DNA of 14,704 nucleotides, taken from assembly GCA_937902445.1 (NCBI GenBank), contig CALELJ010000278.1:1-14704 (forward strand), in the 5' to 3' direction. The notes under the pieces were generated by a model, which did not search any database, was not told where the DNA came from, and was given only the letters and a program-made list of their open reading frames with translations. Shown here in pieces: positions 1 through 6,431 of the stretch (position 1 is its first letter; the number at the start of each line of letters is the position of its first letter). The position numbers and the translations under genes are program-made. This stretch comes from an uncultured Treponema sp. (GTDB taxonomy: Bacteria > Spirochaetota > Spirochaetia > Treponematales > Treponemataceae).

Positions 1-1404
1 CAGACTTGTTATGCAGATTTGAAAAAAGATGTTCAGGAAAAATACGGAATAAAACTTACAAAGCTCAAGGCACTTGGAATCAGCGCCATGATGCACGGAT
101 ACCTTGCCTTTGACAAGGACAACAAACTTCTTGTTCCGTTCAGGACATGGAGAAACACGATTACAGGTCAGGCATCAAAGGAACTTACTGAACTTTTCAA
201 CTACCCGTGCCCGGAACGCTGGAGCATTTCACACTACTATCAGGCAATCTTAAAAAAGGAACCTCATGTTCCGCAGGTAGACTTCTTCACTACTCTCGCA
301 GGATACGCACACTTCATGCTTACAGGAAAGAAAGTCCTTGGAACAGGTGACGCAAGTGGAATGTTCCCGATTGACGCAAACACGGGCGACTACGACAAGG
401 CAATGGTAGAAAAATTCGATGCCATTGCAACACCTAAGGGCGCTCCTAAAAAACTTCTGGACCTTCTTCCTAAAGCAATTCCAGCCGGAACTGACGCAGG
501 CTCCCTTACAAAGGAAGGTGCACTTTGGCTTGATCCTACAGGTGAGCTTTCAGACGGAATTCTCTGCGCACCGCCAGAGGGAGATGCAGGCACAGGTATG
601 GTTGCAACAAATGCAGTTGCTCCAAGAACAGGAAACATTTCAGCCGGAACTTCAGTATTTGCAATGATCGTCCTTGAGAAGGCACTTTCAAAGGCATACC
701 CAGGCGTAATCGACATCGTTACTACTCCTGACGGAAAACCAACAGCAATGGTTCATGTAAACACTTGTACTGCTGAATTCAACAAATGGGTCGGAATCAT
801 CGGGGAAGCCGCAAAACTTCTTGGCGCAGATTTTGACACGGGCAAGCTTTACGACACCATTCTTGGCAGTGCAAAGGACGGAGACAAGGACTGCGGCGGA
901 GTCTACACAATCAACTACATTTCAGGAGAAGGCGTAACAGACTTCAGCGAAGGTCGTCCTATGGTTGTCCGCTCACAGGATGCAAAATTCAACCTTGCAA
1001 ATTTCATGAGAAGCCAGTTCTACTCTGCAGTCGGAACATTGCGTCTTGGAATGGATGTTCTTTTCAATGAAAACGTAAAAATCGATTCCATGACAGGACA
1101 CGGCGGATACTTCAAGACAGAAGGCGTTGGACTTGAAACAATGGCAGCCGCAATGCACACACCTATCAGCGCAATGGCAACAGCAGGCGAAGGCGGACCA
1201 TGGGGAATGGCACTTCTTGCTTCATATGCCGCAGACACAAAGGGAAAGAACCTCGGTGACTGGCTTGAGACCGAAGTATTTGCAAGCGCACAGAAAAAGA
1301 CAGTAGCACCGGCAGCCGATGACGTTGCAGGCTTCGACAAGTGGCTTGAAGGTTACAAGGCAGCACTTAAAGCTGAACGCACAGCTGTTGAAAATCTTAA
1401 ATAA
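1..1404 (+). CDS. FGGY-family carbohydrate kinase, L-ribulokinase-like (5' end off the window)
   Basis: The frame is open from base 1, so the gene starts upstream; the TTG at 19 is just an internal Leu codon. About 467 codons are visible. The family is usually about 530 residues, so roughly the first 65, with the N-terminal phosphate-binding loop, are missing. The visible part contains the sugar-kinase blocks MMHGYLAFD, PFRTWRN, TLAGYAHFMLTG, PPEGDAGTGMVATN, GNISAGTSVFAM and TGHGGYFK, and a C-terminal Gly-rich ATP-site segment AGEGGPWGMALL. This pattern fits the kinase branch found beside araD in Bacteroidetes and spirochaetes rather than classical E. coli AraB. It lies 240 bp before araD on the same strand, so L-ribulose is the likely substrate (inference). 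L-xylulose or L-fuculose remain possible. Kinase family is near certain; substrate is moderate. Confidence 0.85.
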   Translation, partial: QTCYADLKKDVQEKYGIKLTKLKALGISAMMHGYLAFDKDNKLLVPFRTWRNTITGQASKELTELFNYPCPERWSISHYYQAILKKEPHVPQVDFFTTLAGYAHFMLTGKKVLGTGDASGMFPIDANTGDYDKAMVEKFDAIATPKGAPKKLLDLLPKAIPAGTDAGSLTKEGALWLDPTGELSDGILCAPPEGDAGTGMVATNAVAPRTGNISAGTSVFAMIVLEKALSKAYPGVIDIVTTPDGKPTAMVHVNTCTAEFNKWVGIIGEAAKLLGADFDTGKLYDTILGSAKDGDKDCGGVYTINYISGEGVTDFSEGRPMVVRSQDAKFNLANFMRSQFYSAVGTLRLGMDVLFNENVKIDSMTGHGGYFKTEGVGLETMAAAMHTPISAMATAGEGGPWGMALLASYAADTKGKNLGDWLETEVFASAQKKTVAPAADDVAGFDKWLEGYKAALKAERTAVENLK

Positions 1405-1409
1405 AGATA

Positions 1410-1596
1410 TATATAAATGCTCCCGTCGGGAACCGTATAAAACTGCGATTTGAGATCCACTCGAATCGGGGATACCACAAAAGTAATTTTAGGGTGGTTG
1501 AGCGTGTCGAAACCACCGTATTTAGTGATCTGGTCATTTCGACATTGCTCAATGACCCTAGCAGTTTGGCACGAACCCCGACTCCGCATTTATATA
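1410..1596. repeat. MITE-like long imperfect palindrome between the kinase gene and araD
   Basis: The ends are an exact 11-bp inverted repeat, TATATAAATGC (1410-1420) and GCATTTATATA (1586-1596). The pairing continues inward: GTCGGG (1425-1430) with CCCGAC (1577-1582), AAACTGC (1440-1446) with GCAGTTT (1561-1567), and TAGGGT (1490-1495) with ACCCTA (1555-1560). The left arm holds about 43 unmatched bases (1447-1489). No ORF inside looks real. It fits a miniature inverted-repeat element or a large palindromic intergenic repeat, and in RNA it would fold between two sugar genes that are probably co-transcribed. No target-site duplication is obvious. Confidence 0.7.
1493..1557. repeat. Pair of oppositely oriented TTGAGC-TGTCGAAA palindromic units
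   Basis: The core of the larger palindrome holds two small hairpin units. One is GGTGGTT (1493-1499) paired with AACCACC (1511-1517) around GAGCGTGTCG. The other, inverted, is GGTCATT (1532-1538) with AATGACC (1551-1557). On opposite strands both read TTGAGC, 2-3 bases, then GTCGAAA, while their stem bases differ but stay self-complementary. Conserved loop with compensating stems is typical of REP-like elements. From memory, similar TTGAGC..GTCGAAA motifs are scattered in many bacterial genomes; I cannot check copy number here. Confidence 0.55.
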
Positions 1597-1612
1597 ATTC
1601 GTTAAAGCATCA

Positions 1613-1635
1613 CCTCTTCGTTCAGAGGATAGGAG
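1613..1635 (+). promoter_or_regulatory. Leader hairpin and Shine-Dalgarno of araD
   Basis: A short stem CCTCT (1613-1617) / AGAGG (1624-1628) sits directly before the AGGAG ribosome site (1631-1635), which is 9 bases from the ATG at 1645. The site is strong and fixes the start. I see no convincing sigma-70 promoter between the kinase stop and araD, so co-transcription through the palindrome is likely. Confidence 0.45.
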
Positions 1636-1644
1636 AAAAACAAT

Positions 1645-2361
1645 ATGGGTAAATATACAGAATTACAGAGAGAAGCTTATGAAGCAAATATGGAAATTCC
1701 GGCACAGCATCTAGCATTGTATACATGGGGAAATGTAAGTGCCTTTGACAAGGATGCAGGAGTTTTTGCAATCAAGCCTTCGGGAGTTCCGTATCCTGAA
1801 CTTACGGCAGAAAGCATGGTAATCGTCGACATCGAAGGAAACGTTGTGGAAGGAAAATTGAGACCTTCAAGCGACACACCTACCCACGCAGTTTTGTATA
1901 AGGAATTCGCTGTGGCAGACGGTGCAAAGATAGGCGGAATCATCCACACACATTCAACCTATGCTGTAAGCTGGGCACAGGCAGTAAAGGCTGTTCCGCT
2001 TTTTGGAACAACACACGCAGACCACATCCAGACAGAAGTTCCTTGTACACCATATTTGAGCCGTGAGGCAGTTCAGAAGGACTACGAAAAGGAAACAGGT
2101 AATCTCATAGTAAGCCACTTCCGCTCGCTCAAACTAAATCCAAACGAAGTGAACATGGTTCTGGTTGGAGGACACGGACCTTTCGCATGGGGAGCAACGG
2201 CAGACAAATCAGTATACAATGCAGCTGTTCTTGAAGAAGTAAGCCACATGGCAATGAACACCCTGCAGATAAATCCATCACAGCAGACATTGCCGGACTA
2301 CATCATCGAAAAGCATTATACAAGGAAACATGGACCAAACTCTTACTATGGTCAGAAGTAA
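1645..2361 (+). CDS. araD: L-ribulose-5-phosphate 4-epimerase
   Basis: A class II aldolase/adducin-family enzyme that interconverts L-ribulose-5-phosphate and D-xylulose-5-phosphate in the cytoplasm, the last step of L-arabinose breakdown into the pentose phosphate pathway. The protein is 238 residues, close to the 231 of E. coli AraD. Seen in order: TWGNVSAFD near residue 28 (phosphate-site Asn), KPSGVPY, the Zn-binding HTHSTYA near residue 100 with a further THADH, GGHGPFAWG near residue 175, and the ending HGPNSYYGQK typical of AraD. Start ATG has AGGAG nine bases upstream. It follows the FGGY kinase and ends 71 bp from convergent glpK with a shared terminator between them. Fuculose aldolase relatives share the fold, but the C-terminal motifs and length favour AraD strongly. 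Confidence 0.95.
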   Translation: MGKYTELQREAYEANMEIPAQHLALYTWGNVSAFDKDAGVFAIKPSGVPYPELTAESMVIVDIEGNVVEGKLRPSSDTPTHAVLYKEFAVADGAKIGGIIHTHSTYAVSWAQAVKAVPLFGTTHADHIQTEVPCTPYLSREAVQKDYEKETGNLIVSHFRSLKLNPNEVNMVLVGGHGPFAWGATADKSVYNAAVLEEVSHMAMNTLQINPSQQTLPDYIIEKHYTRKHGPNSYYGQK

Positions 2362-2380
2362 GGAATCTTCAAAGTAAAAC

Positions 2381-2414
2381 AAAAAAGGCATGTCGGTTCC
2401 AACATGTCTTTTTT
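2381..2414. terminator. Bidirectional intrinsic terminator between araD and glpK
   Basis: The 13-bp stem AAAAAAGGCATGT (2381-2393) pairs with ACATGTCTTTTTT (2402-2414), with one G-T wobble and an 8-base loop. The T-run follows the stem on the plus strand and the A-run supplies one on the minus strand, so it can stop both araD and the convergent glpK transcript. Confidence 0.85.
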
Positions 2415-2431
2415 GTTTATGACATTTTAAG

Positions 2432-3922
2432 TCAATCGTCCTTGGCCCAGTCAAAGGCACATCGGACGGCCTTGTTCCAGCCTTTTACAAGTCGGGCTCT
2501 TTTTTCATCTTCCATCTGTGGAGTAAAAATTTTATCAAGCTTTGAATTGTTTTTAACATCCTCTTTGCTCTTCCAGAAACCTACGGCAAGACCTGCAAGA
2601 TAGGCGGCACCCATGGCTGTGGTTTCGACACATTGTGGACGCTCTACTGGAGAATTGCATATGTCCGACTGGAACTGCATAAGGAAGTTGTTTGAACTTG
2701 CACCACCGTCAACCTTAAGGGCCGCAAGGTTTATTCCCGAATCCGCCTGCATTGCCTGAAGAATGTCATTGACCTGGTAGGCAAGGGATTCAAGAGTAGC
2801 ACGGATGATGTGGCATTTGTTTACCCCGCGTGTAAGGCCCACAATTGTTCCGCGTGCATACTGATCCCAGTGAGGTGCACCAAGGCCTGTGAAAGCCGGA
2901 ACAACATAGCATCCGTTAGTATCTTCCACTTTACTTGCCATGTACTCGGAATCATATGACGAATCAATGAGCTTAAGTTCGTCACGAAGCCACTGGATTG
3001 CAGCACCGGCAACAAAAACAGAACCTTCAAGGGCATAGTTGACTTTTCCGTCCATACCCCAGGCGATTGTCGTTACAAGACCGTTCTTTGAAAACACAGG
3101 TCTGTCCCCGGTGTTCATCAAAAGGAAAGCACCAGTTCCGTATGTATTCTTTGCATCTCCCGCATTGAAACATGTCTGGCCAAACAAAGCCGACTGCTGG
3201 TCACCGGCCGCACCTGCAATTGGAATTGAAGCACCAGAAACATCTGCATTTCCATAAAAACAGCTTGAAGGCTTAACTTCCGGCAGCATGCACTTTGGAA
3301 TGCTCAGTTCAGCAAGAATTTCATCGTCCCATTGAAGAGTATTGATGTTGAACATCATTGTTCTTGAGGCATTGGAATAATCGGTTACATGAACCTGTCC
3401 GCTGGTAAGCTTCCAGATGAGCCATGTTTCAACAGTTCCAAAAAGAAGCTTGCCCTGTTCCGCCTTTTCACGGGCCCCTTCAACATTATCAAGAATCCAC
3501 TTCAACTTTGTGGCGGAAAAATATGCATCGATCACAAGGCCTGTCTTGCTTCTGATTTTTTCAACAAGACCTTTAGCCTTAAGCTCATCGCAGTATTCGC
3601 TTGTCCTTCGGCACTGCCAGACAATGGCGTTGTAGACAGGCTCTCCCGTTTCCTTATCCCAGACGATTGTGGTTTCACGCTGGTTTGTGATTCCTATGGC
3701 AGCAATGTCACTTTCATGGCACTTCAATTTTGCCATCGCTTCAGCAACCACACCAATCATTGTAGACCAGATTTCATTGGCATCATGTTCTACCCAACCC
3801 GGCTTTGGAAAAATCTGGGTAAATTCTTTCTGTGCCACGCTGCAGATTTTTCCGTCGTGATCAAAAAGGATACATCGATTGCTTGTAGTTCCGGCATCAA
3901 GTGCCATTATGTATTTTGCCAT
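2432..3922 (-). CDS. glpK: Glycerol kinase
   Basis: ATP-dependent phosphorylation of glycerol to sn-glycerol-3-phosphate in the cytoplasm, an FGGY kinase. The 496-residue length is normal for GlpK. Seen: N-terminal phosphate loop DAGTTSNR (residues 9-16; many GlpKs have Gln at the second position), GWVEHD near 42, the glycerol-binding NQRETT near 80, WQCRRT near 102, catalytic-region AGAAGDQQSALFGQ with Asp241, TYGTGAF near 260 and the ATP-site VDGGASSNNFLMQ near 402. The His carried by Firmicute GlpKs for HPr-dependent phosphorylation is not evident after FGQ, so direct PTS control is unlikely (inference). It is the last gene of the xth-deaminase-glpK unit. It starts 11 bp after the deaminase stop, and its ribosome site AAGGCGG overlaps that stop. 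No glycerol facilitator or glpD is nearby. Confidence 0.96.
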   Translation of the reverse strand: MAKYIMALDAGTTSNRCILFDHDGKICSVAQKEFTQIFPKPGWVEHDANEIWSTMIGVVAEAMAKLKCHESDIAAIGITNQRETTIVWDKETGEPVYNAIVWQCRRTSEYCDELKAKGLVEKIRSKTGLVIDAYFSATKLKWILDNVEGAREKAEQGKLLFGTVETWLIWKLTSGQVHVTDYSNASRTMMFNINTLQWDDEILAELSIPKCMLPEVKPSSCFYGNADVSGASIPIAGAAGDQQSALFGQTCFNAGDAKNTYGTGAFLLMNTGDRPVFSKNGLVTTIAWGMDGKVNYALEGSVFVAGAAIQWLRDELKLIDSSYDSEYMASKVEDTNGCYVVPAFTGLGAPHWDQYARGTIVGLTRGVNKCHIIRATLESLAYQVNDILQAMQADSGINLAALKVDGGASSNNFLMQFQSDICNSPVERPQCVETTAMGAAYLAGLAVGFWKSKEDVKNNSKLDKIFTPQMEDEKRARLVKGWNKAVRCAFDWAKDD

Positions 3923-3933
3923 GCTGAACCGCC

Positions 3934-4419
3934 TTAGTATTTTGTCTTTTCCATTCCGTCGTATTTTTCAAAAAGTTTTATTGCACTTTCTTCCCTATGG
4001 AATTCTTCAGCGACAAACTGATTTTTCTTTCCGTTGATTTTATCTCCCATGGCATCATAGAAGGGCTTGTCATCAAATCCGATCTGCTTTGCGTCATCAA
4101 TATTCATTGCGCTGTACACAACTGGAATGCGCGCCCACATTATCGAAGCCATGCACATGGGACAAGGTTCGCTGGTCGTGTAAAGAACGCAGTCGCTCAT
4201 ATCAAAGCGGCCAAGATTTTTTCCGGCCATGCGGATTGCATTCACCTCACCATGAGCTGTAGGATCATTGTCACGGACAACAGTATTATGGGCCTCGGCA
4301 ACAACTTCATCACCGCAAACTATGACACAACCAAAAGGTCCGCCGCATCCGCTGTCTATTCCCTTATGAGCAACGGCGACTGCACGCTCCATGTATTCTT
4401 TCTTGTATTGAATTCCCAT
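3934..4419 (-). CDS. guaD: Guanine deaminase-like zinc nucleoside/nucleobase deaminase
   Basis: A 161-residue cytidine-deaminase-fold enzyme that probably hydrolyses guanine to xanthine and ammonia. Zinc ligands and catalytic Glu are visible: His56 and Glu58 in DPTAHGEVNAIR, and Cys86/Cys89 in EPCPMCMASIMWAR. GGPFGCVIV near residue 26 and the FDD near the C-terminal third match the Bacillus subtilis GuaD group, as do the length (156 there) and a Lys/Tyr-rich tail. HGE replaces the usual HAE, a mild variant. The tRNA adenosine deaminase TadA is the main alternative, but the DPTAH context and the C-terminal third fit GuaD better. The start codon shares one base with the xth stop (TGATG), which indicates translational coupling. 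Confidence 0.8.
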   Translation of the reverse strand: MGIQYKKEYMERAVAVAHKGIDSGCGGPFGCVIVCGDEVVAEAHNTVVRDNDPTAHGEVNAIRMAGKNLGRFDMSDCVLYTTSEPCPMCMASIMWARIPVVYSAMNIDDAKQIGFDDKPFYDAMGDKINGKKNQFVAEEFHREESAIKLFEKYDGMEKTKY

Positions 4420-5177
4420 CAGTCAATCTCCAAAGTGACAGGACAATGGTCGCTTCCCATGACATCGCTGTTGATGACGCAGGACTTTACTCTTGGCATG
4501 AGGCGTTCGTTTACGTTGGCATAGTCGATGCGCCACCCTACATTTTTTTCGCGGGCATGAAAGCGGTAACTCCACCAGGAATACATCTTTGGTTCCTGGC
4601 AGAAATGGCGGAATGTATCCACATAGCCGCTTGTGGTGAATTTGTCCATCCAGGCACGTTCTTCAGGAAGATATCCTGCATTGCCTTCGTTTGTCTTTGG
4701 ATTCGCAAGGTCGATGGCCTTGTGTGCGATGTTGTAGTCACCGCATAGAACTATGTCAAAACCGTCAGCCACAAGAGAATCAAGTTTTTCAAGCATTGCA
4801 TCGCAGAAGGCAAGCTTGTAGTCAAGGCGTGCTCCCTTGTCCTGGCTGTTTGGAAAGTATGCGCTTATTACTACAAGATTTCCAAAATATGCCATAAGGA
4901 CACGACCTTCATCGTCGAAACGGCTGTCCCCAAGAAATTCCACTTTGTCAGGTTCTGTCTTTGAATAGATGGCAGTTCCGCTGTAGCCAGGTTTCACTGC
5001 GCTTGCCCAAAATGATCTATAGCCTTCCGGTGCTGTAAGATTTTCGCTAAGCTGTTCAGGCTTTGCCTTTGTTTCCTGAATGCAGACAACATCTGCCCCG
5101 CAACCTGCAAGATAGCTGCAGAAATCTTTTTTTTCCACGGCACGAATGCCGTTAACGTTCCATGTTATGATTTTCAT
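4419..5177 (-). CDS. xth: Exodeoxyribonuclease III / AP endonuclease
   Basis: An Mg-dependent 3'-5' exonuclease and abasic-site endonuclease of base excision repair (EEP superfamily), 252 residues from the start chosen here. Catalytic landmarks: Asn7 in TWNVNG, Glu35 in CIQETKAKP, Tyr107 in SAYFPN, Asp147 and Asn149 in CGDYNIAH, Asp218 in WRIDYANV, and Asp243-His244 in GSDHCPV at the C-terminus. An upstream in-frame TTG at 5213 would add 12 residues, but family members begin directly with MKI, and the TTG falls within the promoter -35 box. There is no clear Shine-Dalgarno sequence before the ATG at 5177; instead a strong promoter ends 6 bp upstream, pointing to leaderless translation. It is the first gene of a unit with guanine deaminase and glpK. 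Confidence 0.95.
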   Translation of the reverse strand: MKIITWNVNGIRAVEKKDFCSYLAGCGADVVCIQETKAKPEQLSENLTAPEGYRSFWASAVKPGYSGTAIYSKTEPDKVEFLGDSRFDDEGRVLMAYFGNLVVISAYFPNSQDKGARLDYKLAFCDAMLEKLDSLVADGFDIVLCGDYNIAHKAIDLANPKTNEGNAGYLPEERAWMDKFTTSGYVDTFRHFCQEPKMYSWWSYRFHAREKNVGWRIDYANVNERLMPRVKSCVINSDVMGSDHCPVTLEID

Positions 5178-5183
5178 AGGGAT

Positions 5184-5213
5184 ATTATAGCAATAGATTT
5201 GGTGGTATTGCAA
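5184..5213 (-). promoter_or_regulatory. Sigma-70 promoter of the xth unit, extended -10, probably leaderless
   Basis: On the minus strand TTGCAA (-35, 5208-5213) and a perfect TATAAT (-10, 5184-5189) are separated by 18 bp, with TGC giving an extended -10. Only six bases separate the -10 box from the xth ATG, so initiation would fall at or within a base or two of the start codon. Confidence 0.7.
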
Positions 5214-5248
5214 TTTTTACGGAAAAGTCTTTGAGCAGCTTAGGAATT

Positions 5249-6100
5249 TTAATTCACAATAAGTTTTCTGATTTCTTCAGGAGAAAGCCCCGAGATGGCA
5301 ACAACCTGCTGCTCGGAAAGCCCGAGAGAAATCGCAGTTTTTGCAGATTCTATTTTTTGTTGGTGACGGCCGGTCTCAAATCCTTCTGCATGTCCTTCGG
5401 CTAGACCTTCAGCACGTCCTTCTGCCAATCCGATTTCACGGGCCTCTTCCTTTTCGTCTTCCAATATGTCACTGAAATACATGTATTCGTCCTCCAAATC
5501 GGATTTCTGTTTCGCAAGGGAAGCGGCTTCGTCCATTTCAATCGCAAGACCTGAATCGGGTTTGAGTCCATAGATGAATTTCAGTACTCCTCGGACTTCG
5601 GGATTACTTTCCTTCTCCCATGCACTGCAATTGTAAAAGACATTTCGGCTTTTGTCATCATAGGAGATTCTATCCGTCTCAAGGAATCTTGAAATTTTTG
5701 TGTACCGCGGAATTCCCTCCCCAAAAGGATCGTCCTTGCAGATGAATAGAATGTATGTTTCCCTGATATCCTTGAATTTTGTACGTCTCTTTGTTGTTGC
5801 CACATCTGAGGATGATAGATAATAACGCGCCCTAAGCAGCATGTCATCGTAGTTACCTGTCTGCATCTCAATGTTGAAAATTCTTTCAGAATCCTTCACA
5901 TATACGTCCAGTCTTATTCCACGGGAATCGTAGAAATTTTCTATCGGATTTTCCGTCTTAAGATAGTCGATGTGTTCAACGCTGATTCCAAGAAGCGTTT
6001 CAAGAACGCCTCTGCATATCCTTTCATTTTCCATAACCTTGCAGAAAATGAAGTTGTCGGCGATTGTCAGTTCTTCCCATGGCTTTGAAAACTGCCCCAT
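5249..6100 (-). CDS. Rpn family PD-(D/E)XK nuclease / putative transposase
   Basis: A 283-residue protein of the Rpn/PDDEXK transposase-like family, whose characterised E. coli members are DNA endonucleases that promote RecA-independent recombination. Seen: the N-terminal WEELTIADNFIFCKVM block, then the nuclease core RGIRLDVYV...FNIEMQ with Asp65, Glu78 and Gln80, RARYY, and a C-terminal charged region carrying the family's Gly-Glu repeats (GLAEGRAEGLAEGHAEG), followed by a short helical tail. The start is placed at 6100 because GGAGG lies at 6106-6110, a good distance upstream; an ATG at 6145 would add 15 residues that run through a perfect palindrome and lack the family pattern. It is a single gene with no terminal repeats of an insertion sequence. 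These proteins are often multicopy and fast-evolving; the cellular role here is unknown. Confidence 0.88.
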   Translation of the reverse strand: MGQFSKPWEELTIADNFIFCKVMENERICRGVLETLLGISVEHIDYLKTENPIENFYDSRGIRLDVYVKDSERIFNIEMQTGNYDDMLLRARYYLSSSDVATTKRRTKFKDIRETYILFICKDDPFGEGIPRYTKISRFLETDRISYDDKSRNVFYNCSAWEKESNPEVRGVLKFIYGLKPDSGLAIEMDEAASLAKQKSDLEDEYMYFSDILEDEKEEAREIGLAEGRAEGLAEGHAEGFETGRHQQKIESAKTAISLGLSEQQVVAISGLSPEEIRKLIVN

Positions 6101-6121
6101 GTTTTCCTCCGAAAATAAATT

Positions 6122-6141
6122 CACCTGAAGTGCTTCAGGTG
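6122..6141. promoter_or_regulatory. 20-bp palindrome in the leader of the Rpn gene
   Basis: CACCTGAAG (6122-6130) and CTTCAGGTG (6133-6141) are exact inverted arms around two bases. It ends about 11 bp before the GGAGG site of the Rpn gene. It could be a repressor operator or an mRNA hairpin limiting translation. The T-run needed for a terminator is absent. Confidence 0.55.
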
Positions 6142-6222
6142 TCATTATTTATATAAACGAAAAAAAACAAAAACATGCAGTTTTTAGAATGGATTCAGTA
6201 ATTTATTTTCAAATCATTGCAA

Positions 6223-6239
6223 ACGGGGACAGACCCCGT
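6223..6239. repeat. ACGGGG-ACAGA-CCCCGT palindromic motif
   Basis: A 6-bp perfect stem (6223-6228 with 6234-6239) around ACAGA, in AT-rich spacer DNA. From memory, GGGGACAGACCCC motifs recur in intergenic DNA of diverse bacteria, sometimes near REP-associated transposases; that cannot be verified from the window. The rest of the 6146-6351 spacer is AT-rich, with no ORF, tRNA or clear promoter that I can support. Confidence 0.45.
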
Positions 6240-6351
6240 AAAATCTATATAGAAAATTTAATAACAAATCATCAAAAAATGCATTTTCATTCATAAGTTA
6301 TGTTCCTTATATCAAAAAATAAACTCACATCACAATATTGAACGTCTTCTC

Positions 6352-6421
6352 GCTTCCGCAGTTTCATAACTGCTTCAGGGCTGCTAAACGCGCCCTTTCG
6401 CTGTTATTTCACAGCGGAAGC
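6352..6421. repeat. 70-bp nested hairpin (cloverleaf-like) element just downstream of the SUMF1-protein gene
   Basis: The outer arms GCTTCCGC (6352-6359) and GCGGAAGC (6414-6421) are exact 8-bp complements. Inside are three hairpins: GCAGT/ACTGC (6358-6362, 6369-6373), AGGGC/GCCCT (6377-6381, 6392-6396) and CGCTGT/ACAGCG (6399-6404, 6411-6416). The outer arms overlap the first and last inner stems, so alternative folds compete. No T-run follows on either strand, so a simple terminator is unlikely. Its place, 10 bp past the stop codon and next to the putative variable region, suits the hairpin/cruciform that assists DGR retrohoming in phage BPP-1 (inference). Confidence 0.6.
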
Positions 6422-6431
6422 TCGTCCCTGC

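Noticed and set aside
390..716. Antisense ORF opposite the sugar kinase, and similar long overlapping frames opposite glpK and the isomerase
   Set aside because: They lie wholly within confidently identified genes, show low-complexity or no family motifs, and have no ribosome sites; they are shadows of biased codon use.
1405..1644. Riboswitch upstream of araD
   Set aside because: The folding is explained by palindromic repeats with an inverted pair of REP-like units; no conserved aptamer pattern was recognised.
5178..5213. Longer xth start at the TTG at 5213
   Set aside because: It would add 12 residues not seen in family members and places the start inside the -35 box; the MKIITWNVNG start is the family norm.
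5249..6145. Complete insertion sequence around the Rpn gene
   Set aside because: No terminal inverted repeats or target duplication flank it; the hairpins upstream are leader and spacer features, and Rpn genes are usually solitary.
6352..6421. tRNA or integron attC site in the cloverleaf-like element
   Set aside because: No tRNA invariant bases (T-loop, anticodon arm, CCA-ready acceptor) and no attC core sites of the RYYYAAC/GTTRRRY type; the outer arms overlap the inner stems.
6146..6431. DGR template repeat, accessory gene or reverse transcriptase close to the variable region
   Set aside because: The spacer has no copy of the RGGS-to-GFR sequence and no RT-like ORF; nothing resembling either was found elsewhere in the window on reading.
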